Below are positions 1-9,200 of a stretch of 12,199 bases of DNA, in pieces. The notes beneath the pieces are model-generated. The model was not told the DNA's origin. It did not search any database and worked only from the letters and a program-made list of their open reading frames with translations. A program made the translations under genes and the position numbers. This stretch comes from Butyricicoccus_A sp964387535. GTDB taxonomy: Bacteria; Bacillota; Clostridia; Oscillospirales; Butyricicoccaceae. Each line of letters opens with the position of its first letter. The first letter of the stretch is position 1. The DNA lies in the NCBI GenBank assembly GCA_964387535.1, contig CAYLXH010000063.1:1-12199 (forward strand), in the 5' to 3' direction.

Positions 1-27
1 AATTATAAAAAACGAGGTGTATATATA

Positions 28-1302
28 ATGAACAAAAATAGAATTCAGAAAGTAGAGCAACCGATCATACATCTCCCCTGGGTAAATTCCATGGGAGTAA
101 TTGGTGATCCGGGATGTGAGGGACTGGGTACATATAATATGAAAGTGTATGCAGGAACACTGGAAAAAAGCGCTGAGGATGACATTACTCTGATTGCAGG
201 TGATCTGGTTCCGGCAGGAAATGAATACTATTATGAAGAGATCAGCGAATTGACGGAGATAATTGCATATAACGATATTTATGTGCTGCGTGGAAATCAT
301 GATACGGGATGTTATATGGACTATTTTGGGAGAAAAAACTATGCCCTGCTTGCAAAAGAATTTTCTGTAGTCGTTCTGGACAATGCCATGCGGACATTTG
401 AGACGGAAGGACTGGAACTTCTGAAACAGGTATTGGAAATGGAAAATGTTCATCGTGTCATCATTGCATTTCATATTCCGGTCCCAAATCATTATATTCG
501 AAATTCTGTATCCGAAGAAGAGTTTGAGCGGCTGAAAGAGGCATATACACCATGGAAGGATAAGGTAAAATATTTATTATGTGGCCATGTGCATTCCAGA
601 TTTGAAGACATCGTGGATGATATCCCTTTGATCTGTACAGGTGGCGGAGGTGCTCTCATAGAAGATGTATCAGAGGAGATCAGGGCTTGCGACGTAGAGC
701 ATCATATGGTTCACTTTTTCATGGAAGAAAAAGTGCTGAAATATCGTTTTGATGATCTCTCTGAAAATGCTTATGACAAAGAACGAAAAGTTCCTATGCT
801 GAAAGAAAGTCTGGAAAAGACCGTAATATCCGAGCTGATGGCACATCTGAAATATCTGATGTTGGCAGATCGGGCAAAAAGACGTGGAATAGAACGGATT
901 TCCAACCTTTTCAAGGCGTTGGCAGTCTCAGAATATCATCACGCCAGGAATTTTTATTCGATTATTCAAAACAGGACTCCATTCAGGGAATCGGCAGAGT
1001 CATTTATTCCCGTCGAAGAGTTTGAATATCAGTATTTTTATAAGATGATGGAAGAATATTCCGTCAAAGAACATGCACCGCTGACAAAGCAGGCGTTTTC
1101 AGGAGCTGCTGCAGCGGAAAAGGTCCATGCCGAACTGCTGAAGGAAGCGTCAGCAATAGAAAAGTTTGACAAAGAAACTGTTTTCGTGTGTCCGATTTGC
1201 GGCTATGTGATGTCCGGAGACCAGATTCCGGATCGCTGCCCGGTATGCGGAGGTCCGAAACGACAGTTTGAAGTATTTCAGAGCGGTGAATCCGTTTTAT
1301 GA
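28..1302 (+). CDS. Metallophosphoesterase-rubrerythrin-rubredoxin fusion protein
   Basis: This 424-residue protein joins three parts. Residues about 20-240 are a calcineurin-like phosphoesterase domain: GD at 58-59, GNHD at 89-92, a lone His at 149 (FHIP) and GHVH at 186-189, all expected metal ligands. The usual N-terminal D-x-H motif reads GDPG (Asp27), so its His is absent. Residues about 262-375 are a ferritin-like four-helix di-iron domain: Glu269, E302-x2-H305, a Glu cluster at 330-333, and E364-x2-H367. Residues 388-417 carry two CxxC pairs (388/391 and 404/407) with 12 residues between them, as in the rubredoxin-like tail of rubrerythrins. Rubrerythrins are known for cytoplasmic peroxide reduction in anaerobes. 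The phosphoesterase substrate cannot be told. No signal peptide is visible. The ATG is supported by GAGGTG 8 bases upstream, and a terminator follows at once, so it is the last gene of its transcript. Composition is AT-richer than the rest of the window. Family calls are firm; the combined function is unknown. Confidence 0.92.
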   Translation: MNKNRIQKVEQPIIHLPWVNSMGVIGDPGCEGLGTYNMKVYAGTLEKSAEDDITLIAGDLVPAGNEYYYEEISELTEIIAYNDIYVLRGNHDTGCYMDYFGRKNYALLAKEFSVVVLDNAMRTFETEGLELLKQVLEMENVHRVIIAFHIPVPNHYIRNSVSEEEFERLKEAYTPWKDKVKYLLCGHVHSRFEDIVDDIPLICTGGGGALIEDVSEEIRACDVEHHMVHFFMEEKVLKYRFDDLSENAYDKERKVPMLKESLEKTVISELMAHLKYLMLADRAKRRGIERISNLFKALAVSEYHHARNFYSIIQNRTPFRESAESFIPVEEFEYQYFYKMMEEYSVKEHAPLTKQAFSGAAAAEKVHAELLKEASAIEKFDKETVFVCPICGYVMSGDQIPDRCPVCGGPKRQFEVFQSGESVL

Positions 1303-1309
1303 TAAAAGC

Positions 1310-1350
1310 AAGGCCGAGAGCCTCAGAGGGACTCTCGGCCTTACTTTTTA
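1310..1350 (+). terminator. Intrinsic terminator of the metallophosphoesterase-rubrerythrin gene
   Basis: A perfect 11-bp stem (AAGGCCGAGAG at 1310-1320 with CTCTCGGCCTT at 1332-1342) closes an 11-base loop and is followed by ACTTTTTA. It begins 7 bases after the stop codon at 1300-1302. A short inner pairing (CCTC with GGG) may tighten the loop. Confidence 0.88.
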
Positions 1351-1505
1351 TATATAACACTCCATTCAAGGCATTTCCAAAGCAAAATGTCAGAAATCTG
1401 CCGTGCAGTCATGCCTTTTGCGTATAAGAAGCGGGAGAATCCCAAATTCTGTGTAAACGCTGTATAGTCCAGTGGTGAGGAGCCTTGCTGTATGCCGCTA
1501 TTCTT
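1341..1505 (-). other. Open segment in frame after the recombinase stop; possible coding remnant
   Basis: On the - strand, 54 sense codons follow the recombinase stop (TAA, 1506-1508) in the same frame, up to a TAA at 1341-1343 inside the + strand terminator. The translation has a coding look (for example AKGMTARQISDI) but no ribosome site. The only ATG is internal and would give 24 residues. It may be a remnant of whatever lay at the end of the mobile element, or chance. I do not recognise it. Confidence 0.25.
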
Positions 1506-2135
1506 TTATGCTTCAATATCCACGCTTAGGCCTGACTTCAATTCGACCGTATACTTGTCGGGCCAGACGGTAATTTTTCGTACCCAACGTTTCACCAGCG
1601 CTTCGTCAAATTCCGTCAGGTCGGCAGACTGGCTGCGAATGAAATCTTGAAGCGCTGTGATACGCTTGATTTGTTCGTCTCTTGCTACCGTGTCAACGGT
1701 GGTCTGCTGTTTCAGTTCCCGGAGCCGGAAAATCTCATCGGCAATCTCATCGTAGGCTTCTTTGTAGTTGGCTTTTTTAACAAGCTCCTGCTGAAGTTCC
1801 ATAAGCTTCTCATCAATACCATCAGTGGTGATTGCAGCAGAAGCTCTGATGACTGATGCGATATTTTGCTGGAGTTGTTTCTGATATTTGGATTTATCAC
1901 CAAGGAGCTCATTCAAAGCGGTGAGTACGATTTCCTGTAGGTCAAGCTCGTTGATGGTTCTGGCGTGGCATTCAAGGCCAGTAGGCTCAAGCTTACTGAT
2001 GCAGCGCCAGACGATGGATTTACAACCGCGATTGTTCCAATGGATTCTTCTAAACATCTCACCGCAGTCACCGCAAATAATAATCTGTGAGAAGCAGTGG
2101 TTGCAGCTATAGCAGACGATAAGCCTCTGAACTAA
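1506..2135 (-). pseudogene. 5'-truncated large serine recombinase (C-terminal zinc ribbon and coiled coil only)
   Basis: The open frame runs from just after a TAA at 2136-2138 to the stop at 1506 and encodes about 209 residues. It matches the C-terminal third of large serine recombinases of the Tn4451 TnpX/ICE type. It starts with a YS-x-N-x2-FSQ stretch, then the recombinase zinc beta-ribbon (CGDCGE, then WRC and the Cys of LECHART). A Glu/Lys/Gln-rich coiled coil follows (about 1600-1900) and the characteristic ending with VKRWVRKITV and SVDIEA. The N-terminal resolvase domain with its catalytic serine and the middle recombinase domain are absent (family total usually 500-600 residues). The ATG at 2055-2057 lies inside the zinc ribbon, so it is not a real start. 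No ribosome site is seen. It lies immediately beyond a hairpin terminator, which suggests a deletion joined them. It cannot be an active recombinase. Confidence 0.85.
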
Positions 2136-2140
2136 TTAAA

Positions 2141-2189
2141 AGCCGCCAGTACCGACACCGTAAGGTGCCAGAACTGGCGGCTCTTTTTT
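2141..2189. terminator. Bidirectional hairpin terminator between mobile-element relics
   Basis: AGCCGCCAGT (2141-2150) pairs perfectly with ACTGGCGGCT (2173-2182), and an inner CACC/GGTG hairpin (2156-2159 with 2164-2167) fills the loop. On the + strand it is followed by CTTTTTT. On the - strand it is followed by TTTAATT and lies directly after the stop of the XRE-like relic, whose transcription it would have ended. Confidence 0.8.
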
Positions 2190-2364
2190 ACATTTTATCA
2201 ATCGAAGCAAACACAACGGCTTGCTGATCTTCACTCAATCTTGACTAGCGCTCCAGCAGCTTCTGCTGAGATTCAGTCAAAGAAACAGGCGTATTGCCTT
2301 CAGAAAACAATTGAGATAACGAGGCTGTGGAAAACATAATGATAAGGTCTATAACCCTCAGTAT
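2188..2364 (-). pseudogene. Remnant of an XRE (Cro/CI) family regulator, C-terminal half with in-frame amber
   Basis: On the - strand an open frame from about 2364 to a TAA at 2188-2190 is interrupted by one TAG at 2245-2247. Its translation contains SLSQLFSEG, then LTESQQKLLER, the stop, and then SRLSEDQQAVV with an ending of ASIDKM. This follows the region after the helix-turn-helix in many Firmicutes XRE regulators (a pattern like ITLSQFF, then LTxEQxxLLExWxxL). The amber sits where these proteins usually have Trp, so a single TGG to TAG change would explain it. The N-terminal DNA-binding half is missing: the frame meets a TGA at 2365-2367. Such regulators commonly sit in integrative elements, which fits the recombinase relic next to it. 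The family call comes from pattern memory only and is moderate. Confidence 0.5.
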
Positions 2365-2455
2365 TCACTCTACTGACCTTAAGCTGGTCATTCGAACGGA
2401 AGGATTGCGGAGTAAGGATGAATCCCTACTCCGCAATTCTCATTCATGAGGGTTA
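2352..2455. repeat. 9-bp inverted repeat enclosing a strong 11-bp hairpin
   Basis: TAACCCTCA at 2352-2360 is the exact reverse complement of TGAGGGTTA at 2447-2455. Between them ATTGCGGAGTA (2404-2414) pairs perfectly with TACTCCGCAAT (2427-2437) across a 12-base loop that itself contains GGAT/ATCC. No T-tract follows the hairpin on either strand. It begins 14 bases beyond the stop of the giant - strand gene and so may act as its 3' stem-loop, either a Rho-type or RNA-stabilising end. The outer repeat could mark an element edge. Its function is not known. Confidence 0.5.
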
Positions 2456-2468
2456 ATCTTGCGTAAGG

Positions 2469-3285
2469 TTAATTCCACCAGCCCTTGAGCCAATCCCAGA
2501 AGTTGTCCCAACTTGGCTTACCAGGATTTTCAGGTTCGGAAGATTCTTCCTCGCCGCACTCTGTACAAATGCCATTTTCAAACTTATGACCCAGAGCATC
2601 GATTTTCTCAACCTTTGTTTCGCCACAGGTTTCGCAGGTGAATGTCTTTTCACCGTCCTCGGTACAAGTGGCTTCCTTGGTTATCTCGCCCTCGTCCCAT
2701 TCATGGCCCAGAGCATCAATTTTCTCAACCTTTGTTTCACCACAGGTTTCGCAGGTAAATGTCTTTTCACCACCCTCGGCACAAGTGGCTTCCTTGGTTA
2801 TCTCGCCCTCGTCCCATTCATGGCCCAGAGCATCGGTGTACGAATCCTTGTAGGTATCGCCACACTTCTCACAGGTATGGGTTGTATAACCCTGCTCTCC
2901 ACAGGTGGGTTCGGTGACGACGGAAGTGTACACGTGGTCACACTCATCGCCCCACCAATCCCCAAAGATCTTGTCCAGCCAGTCCTTCCAACTAGGCTTT
3001 GTTGAGGGATCTTTTGCTCCGCAATTGGTGCAAGTTCCATCCTGATAGTTGTGTCCCAGGGCAGCAATTTCACGAGTTTCAGTTTCACCGCAAACACTGC
3101 AGGAGCGGGATTCCTCGCCCTTGTCGGTACAGGTTGCTGCCTTGGTCTCAGTCCACTCACCGAAGCTGTGACCGTCGGCTTCTACGTAGGTGTCCACGTA
3201 GGAGTCGCCACAGGTAGAACAAGTATGCGTGGTGTAGCCTTGTTCGGTGCAGGTAGGAGCGGTTACCACAGACTCATAACGATGA
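2469..3285 (-). repeat. Duplicated Cys/His-rich tail block with internal Trp-rich segment
   Basis: Within the giant gene, the tail consists of two parallel blocks. Block one (about 3285-2940) has two Cx9Cx2Cx12-13H units, a short CTNCG unit, then PSWKDWLDKIFGDWW. Block two (about 2940-2469) has three such units, a short CTECG unit, then PSWDNFWDWLKGWW and the stop. Seven CxxCG motifs are present in all. The order full units, short unit, Pro-Ser-Trp peptide is the same in both, so one block is a copy of the other. The Cys3His spacing suggests metal binding or disulfides, but no named domain is claimed. Confidence 0.8.
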
Positions 3286-6200
3286 TTCGCATGCGCAAAG
3301 ATGGCCCCGATGCTGACCTTAGAGGCGGGCATGGTGAAGCTGTACTCGTAGTCGCCCAGCTTCTCCACGGAGACGTCGTTGCCGTTTTCATCAATGACGG
3401 TCAGAGTCTTCAGCGCGTAATCTTCATCAGGCACAACGGTCAGGGTGACGGTATCGCCCATAGCTGCGTCATCGCAATCAACGGTGACACTGCCCTTCTC
3501 AGTGCTTTCCACGGTGATGATGTACCGATTGATCTCCCATATTGCAGTAATGGTTACATTTTCTGCAGGCATGGTCTCCGGGATCTCCTTATCCCAGCCC
3601 ACAAAGGTGTAGCCGGTCTTGGTAGGATTCTCCGGTGCGGTCACATCCGTGCCATAGTCCTGGGTGATAGGCGCGATCGGTGTACCGCCATTGGTCTCAA
3701 AGGTGATGGTATACTGATTGATCGCCCATATTGCAGTAATGGTTACATCTTCCGCAGGCATGGTGTCGGGGATCTCCTTATCCCAGCCCACAAGGGTGTA
3801 GTCGGTCCTGTCGAGATCAGCGGGTGCGGTGATGGGTGCACCGTACTTCACGGTTTCGACAATATCCTCTTCGCCGTTTTCAGGCTTAAAGGTCAACGTA
3901 TACGTGTTGCGGGTGTAGGTAATCTCGATCACAGTCGATCCGTCACCCTCGATTTCCTGCTGAATAACGCTTCCCGCGGTAAAGCCGGTCACATTTTTCG
4001 GCTGGGCTTCGGTATCGGTACCCGTTACACCGGACATCTCCTCGATTTCGGTCTCGAAAGTGCCGTCCAGCTTTTCAAAGTTGTGTTTTACGGTGTACTT
4101 GATGCCATCCAGCGGATTCCACTTGGCGTACAGGGTAATATTCCGATCTGTGATGGTAGTATCTTCCGTGAACACAAAGGGGGTCTCGGACAGGGTTTCA
4201 TCCTCATACCAGCCGCCAAATCCGTAGCCAGTCTTGGTGGGATTCTCCGGTGCGGTCACAGGCGTGCCATAATCCTGAGTAATGGAATCGATTTCTGTAC
4301 CGCCATTCGTTTCAAAGGAGATGGTGTACTGATTGATCGCCCACTTGGCAGTAATGGTTACATTTTCTGCAGGCATGGTGTCGGGGATCTCCTTATCCCA
4401 GCCCACAAAGGTGTAGCCGGTCTTGGTGGGATTCTCCGGTGCGGTCACATCCGTGTCATAGTCCTGGGTGATAGGAGTGATCGGTGTACCGCCATCGGTA
4501 TCGAAAGTGATGGTGTACTGATTGATCTTCCACTTTGCAGTAATCGTCATATCTTCCTCAGGCATGATCTCCGGGATTTCCGGCTCCCAGCCCATGAAGG
4601 TATAACCGGTCTTGGTGGGATTCTCCGGTGCGGTCACATCCGTGCCATCCGGCTGAATAATAGGATCGATTGTTGTACCGCCGTCGGTATCAAAAGTGAT
4701 GGTGTAGGTGATGAGTTCATATACCACATACACGCTGACGTCGCCACTCATGTTTTCAATGGTGTAGCTGTTCTGCTCAGCGGTGGTGCCAGGGATACGT
4801 TCTGTACCAGCCTCATCACTGTACCAGCCCTTGACCCGATAGCCCTTGGCGGGTGTGGCGGTGAAGGTCACGCTGCTGCCAAAGTCCACATAGTCGCCAG
4901 AAGAGAGCTCGGTATTGCTGCCGTTCACCGTTCCCTCAACGCTGATCGTACCGTTAGTGGGATCCGCCCAGGAGACGGTCGGCTTTTTGGCCACGGTGAC
5001 GGTTACGGCAGTGTTGCCAGTCAGGGTCAGGGTTGCAGACTTTCCGTCTTCGGCGGGTGTAGCATTGCTCCAGTCAACCACATAGTAGCTGTCGTCCAGC
5101 TCCAGGTTGAAGTCCACAGGGGTGTTGATAGGATAGCTGCCGCCGCTGGCGAGCGTGGTATTGCCGCTCGTTGCGGTCAGGCTGGCGATGTCGGGGTCTG
5201 TGATCTCTTCGTCATCTTCCACGACCTTCCAGTCCAGCGTATAGCTCTGCGCCACGTAAACCACAGCGCGGACATAGAGCGTTTCGGTGTTGCCCTTACA
5301 GCAGAAGTAGCTGAGCTGACCGCCATCCGAGTCGGAGATCCAGTGATTGCCGTCCGTGGAGTATTCCCACGCGTTCACTGTGTTAAAGTTGGAATCGGTA
5401 AACTCCACGGTATAGATAATGGCTTTGCCCTGCTCCAGCTCATCGCCGGCAGATACCGGCCAGCCATTTGCATCCGTCATGGTGATGGTACCGACATTGA
5501 CAGGATTTCCGGTGTCGTCCACGAATACAGGCTCTGCCACCGTAAAGGTCTTCTTCTGCGTAAATTCCACAGAGACCGTATAGCTTTTTTCCGAAAGGTC
5601 GCTCAGTGTCAGGGTGTTTTCGCGATAGATCTCGCCGTTTTCAGGCCAGGTATAGGTTTTTGGCGTTTTGCCGTTGACGGTTACCGTCCATTCCTTCACC
5701 ATCTGCCCCTCGTCTGGCACGGCGGTAAAGACAACGCTGGCACCGTAAACAAGGCTTGCGCCGGACTGCACCTCAGTGCCCTGACTGGTCTTTGCCGTCA
5801 GGCTTCCATCACCGACTGCGCTGTAATTCACAGTGCTGGTCTTGTTGGTGAATTCCACCTGCACCAAAAGCTCGCCGTTAGCCACATCTCTTTGGGTGTC
5901 GAAGGAGCTGATGGTCAGCATCTGGGCGTTGCCGCCGCTAATCGGCGTGACCACATAGTCCGTGGAATCCTCACTGACCACATTGCCGTTAACTTTCCAG
6001 TTCTTGACGAGATAGCCGGTGTCCGGGGTCGCCTGGAAACGCAGGGGGGTACCCTGGCTCTGCTGTTCGCCGCTCTTGAAATGAACGTATTGTTTGCCGG
6101 TGGCATCAATGCTGCCGTTGCCGTCCACGACCTCGTAGCGTACAGGCGCGGCATCATCAATTTTATAGAAGCTGGCGCTGCAAAGGGTGATGCTGTATGC

Positions 6201-9200
6201 GTTGTTCAAGAAGGTAATCACGTCGTTCTGTATGGACTCTTCGTAGGAATCATTCCAGGACAGGGTCACATAATAGAGACCGGGAGCTGGATCGGGATCA
6301 GTAAAATAGGTGCAGTCTTTGAGCAGAACAGCTCTCAGCTTTTCCTCATCACCATTCGGAAGAGAAGTAATCTGCTTTCCGGACGCGTCCGTGAATTTCA
6401 GAGTCACGGCATCCAGACTGCTCGGGATTGTTCCTTCCCAGGCAGGGGTGACCGTCAGCTTGAAGGAATTGACGGTCAGCGTGGCAGTGGCCAGCGCAGT
6501 TTTGGTCGTACCCTCCGTCTTCACAAGGCTGAAGGTATATTCGCCCGCTTTGTCCGGAGCATAGGACGTACCCGTGAGGGTGGTCACCGTGCCGCCCTTC
6601 ATGGCTGCTGTGAGCGACAGACTGGAGTCTGCACCGATTTCAAGCGCTGTCCAATCCGCCGTGCCAGTCTTGCTCTGGGCTACCAGCGAAACGGTGTCGC
6701 CGTAGGTAACCGAGTTTGCCACATCCGATCCGCTCACCTGAAGGCGCAGCCGGTATTGCGTTTCGCTGCTCTGGCTGGACGCGTAGTAATACTGGGGCTC
6801 AGTCAGGCTGGAGCTGAGGGTGTCGGTGCCGGGGATGGAGACCTGAATGGCATAGAGTCCCTCAGAGCTGGCCGTCCAATTGATGCTGATCTTTCCGTTA
6901 GAATCAGATGTTTTGTGGATGATCTCCGAAATGCCGGTGTTTTGGTTGATAATGACAAAATCCGCGCCGATACCGGAGAGAAGCTGGCCGCTGTTCGCCT
7001 TTTTCAGCGTAGCGGAAAGGGTGATCGCCGTGCCATCCGTTGTCTTGGTCTCATAACCGACGATAACCGGCCTTTCTTCCATCTTTGTGATTGGTTCCAG
7101 TCTGGCGAGGCTATGGATCGCTTCACCCACCGTGACACATTCCTCGAGGGTAACCGGCAGATAGGTCATATGGACGTTCTCGTCGTAGCTCCTGTCGTAA
7201 ATCAGATAGGTCTCGTTTTTACCGACGGCCACGGCCTGTTCCGCGTCGACATAGGTGAGCTTGCCCAGTTCTACATAGTCTTGCTCTATCAGTTCATTCT
7301 GATCGGTAACTATGTATTCCGTTCCGTTATACTCAGCATAGAGGTTTCCTTCCTCATTATGCCAGGCTTTTTTGAATTTTTCCGTCTCTTCGGCATGATT
7401 ATTCCACATCGCTATGGCATCGAAGACCATCGCATCCGCGCCTTCACCGATCGTCAATGTCAGCGCTTCGCTTTCTCCAGTGGGCACGTCAAAGATAGCG
7501 CCGCTGCTGGAGAAGTATTTTTCTTCCACCGTGAGGGCGTCGCCCGAGGCGGAATAGGTTCCGTCGGCGTTTTTCGTCAGCACGTAATACTTGGTGACGC
7601 CATCCAGATCGATCTCACCGATGTAGACCGGATCATCGGAGGTGTTGACCACCTGATACACCTGTCCCTCCGTTTCGCCGACCGTAAAGGTCACGGGAAT
7701 CTCGACCTGCTGCATTTCATACCGAGGCTCTGAGGTAACGTACGTTGCGTTTCCAGTGTAGGGATCATAGGGGTTCAGCGTGCCGCTTCCGCCGCTCACT
7801 CTCGTTATGCTCAGTGTCGCCGCAGTGTCCGTGGTGCTCACGGAGAGCGTGGCGGTATTACTGTAAAAATAACTCACGTTGGCGCTGGTGGTGACTGCCT
7901 TGACGCGGAGCCGGTATTGGCTGCCGTCCATATCCTGGGTCACGTTGGAAAGCGTCAGGCTGTCGTCGGTCTCGTCGTCGATGTTACGCCAAGTACCCGA
8001 GCCGGAGGCGCGGGTCTGCCAGACCATCGTCAGCGAGGAGATACTGGAACTGGACGCGACGGTCGTCTTCAGAGTGACGCTGTCTCCGGGGGCCACGCTA
8101 TATGTACTTTGCAGCGGGTTGATGGTGATGCTGTTGCCGCCAGGCAGCGAGGTACAAGCGGTGGCACTCGCACTGTCCACCGACTCTTTCCCTCCGGAAA
8201 CACCGCGCACCACAAAGGTATAGGAGGTGCCGGAATCCAGACCAGTGAGCGGATAGGAGAACTCCTCGCTATCGCCCGAGACAGAACCGATGTAAAGATA
8301 AGGATCGGTGGATGCCTCCAGCATCCGGTAGATGTCATACTTTTCCGCCCGGCGGACACCGGCTTCCCACTGCAACGTGAGACTGCTGTCGGTGATATCC
8401 GTAATGTTCAGGTTTTCTGCGGGAGAAGGCGGTGCGGTGACGTTCTGCACCAGATAGCCGCACACCGGGATCGTCAGATCGTTGAGCGTGGTGCTCCAGG
8501 TGACAAAGTTCCACTGGAAGTCGTAGTCTCCGCCCCCAACGCCCTCCACGGTGCCGCTGCGGCTGATCTCTGTGCCGTTGACAACAGACTTGGTGGTTTC
8601 ATAACCATAGCCCGCGCCGCCGCCTATCTTGGCGCCGAAGATCAGGCCATAGGCAGTGAAGGAAAAGTCAAATTCATAGTTGAAGCTTTTGCCCGACATT
8701 TCGCCTACGGAAACGCCCTTGGTGATTGTGCCTTCAGTGGAATAGGGCGACCATTTCCCGTCGCCTAGCAGCACGGTATCTTTCATGGCGCTTGTGATCT
8801 GTTTCGCCTGGCTGGGATAGGAGCTGGGATCACCGGGCGTGCCCAGTGTGAGCTTGGACTCGTCGATTTCCTGCAGCTCATAGCTTGCCGCCTGCTCATT
8901 GTATTCCTCCACAGGGACCATGGTTGTGACAGGGCTGAGCGCCTTGGAAAGGTAGACCTTCTCGTCGGTGTTGATGTTTTTGAACTGGTACACCAGCGTC
9001 GGGCTGCGGTACACCACCACCTGATGCGTGTCCGTGTTGTTGGAGTAGTTGGTGGAGTATGTGACGGTGCGGGAATTGTTGCTGCTCCAGGTCAGGTTAT
9101 TTTCAATTGTGGCTTCCACGCCGCCGCCGTTGTTCATCGGCGTTGAATACTCATAGCCCACCACAAAATTCGTGGTAAGGGTGTGGCTTGTTTCCGTGGA

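Noticed and set aside
1064..1369. A 101-codon - strand frame across the first gene's end
   Set aside because: It overlaps the rubredoxin-coding end antisense and begins in the terminator region, with no independent support.
2469..2600. LPXTG or other sortase signal at the end of the giant protein
   Set aside because: The C-terminus is PSW...WWN, with no LPXTG-like motif, hydrophobic span or basic tail.
2591..2824. CRISPR-like or other repeat array
   Set aside because: The units are contiguous, in frame and encode Cys/His modules. There are no unique spacers.
3051..7733. A 1560-codon open frame on the + strand
   Set aside because: It lies wholly antisense to the giant gene, has no ribosome site, and its Arg/His/Gly/Cys-rich translation merely mirrors the codon bias of the other strand. 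It is a striking shadow frame.
7917..8768. A 283-codon open frame on the + strand
   Set aside because: It is antisense to the FN3/Ig region of the giant gene, and no known domain or ribosome site is seen.
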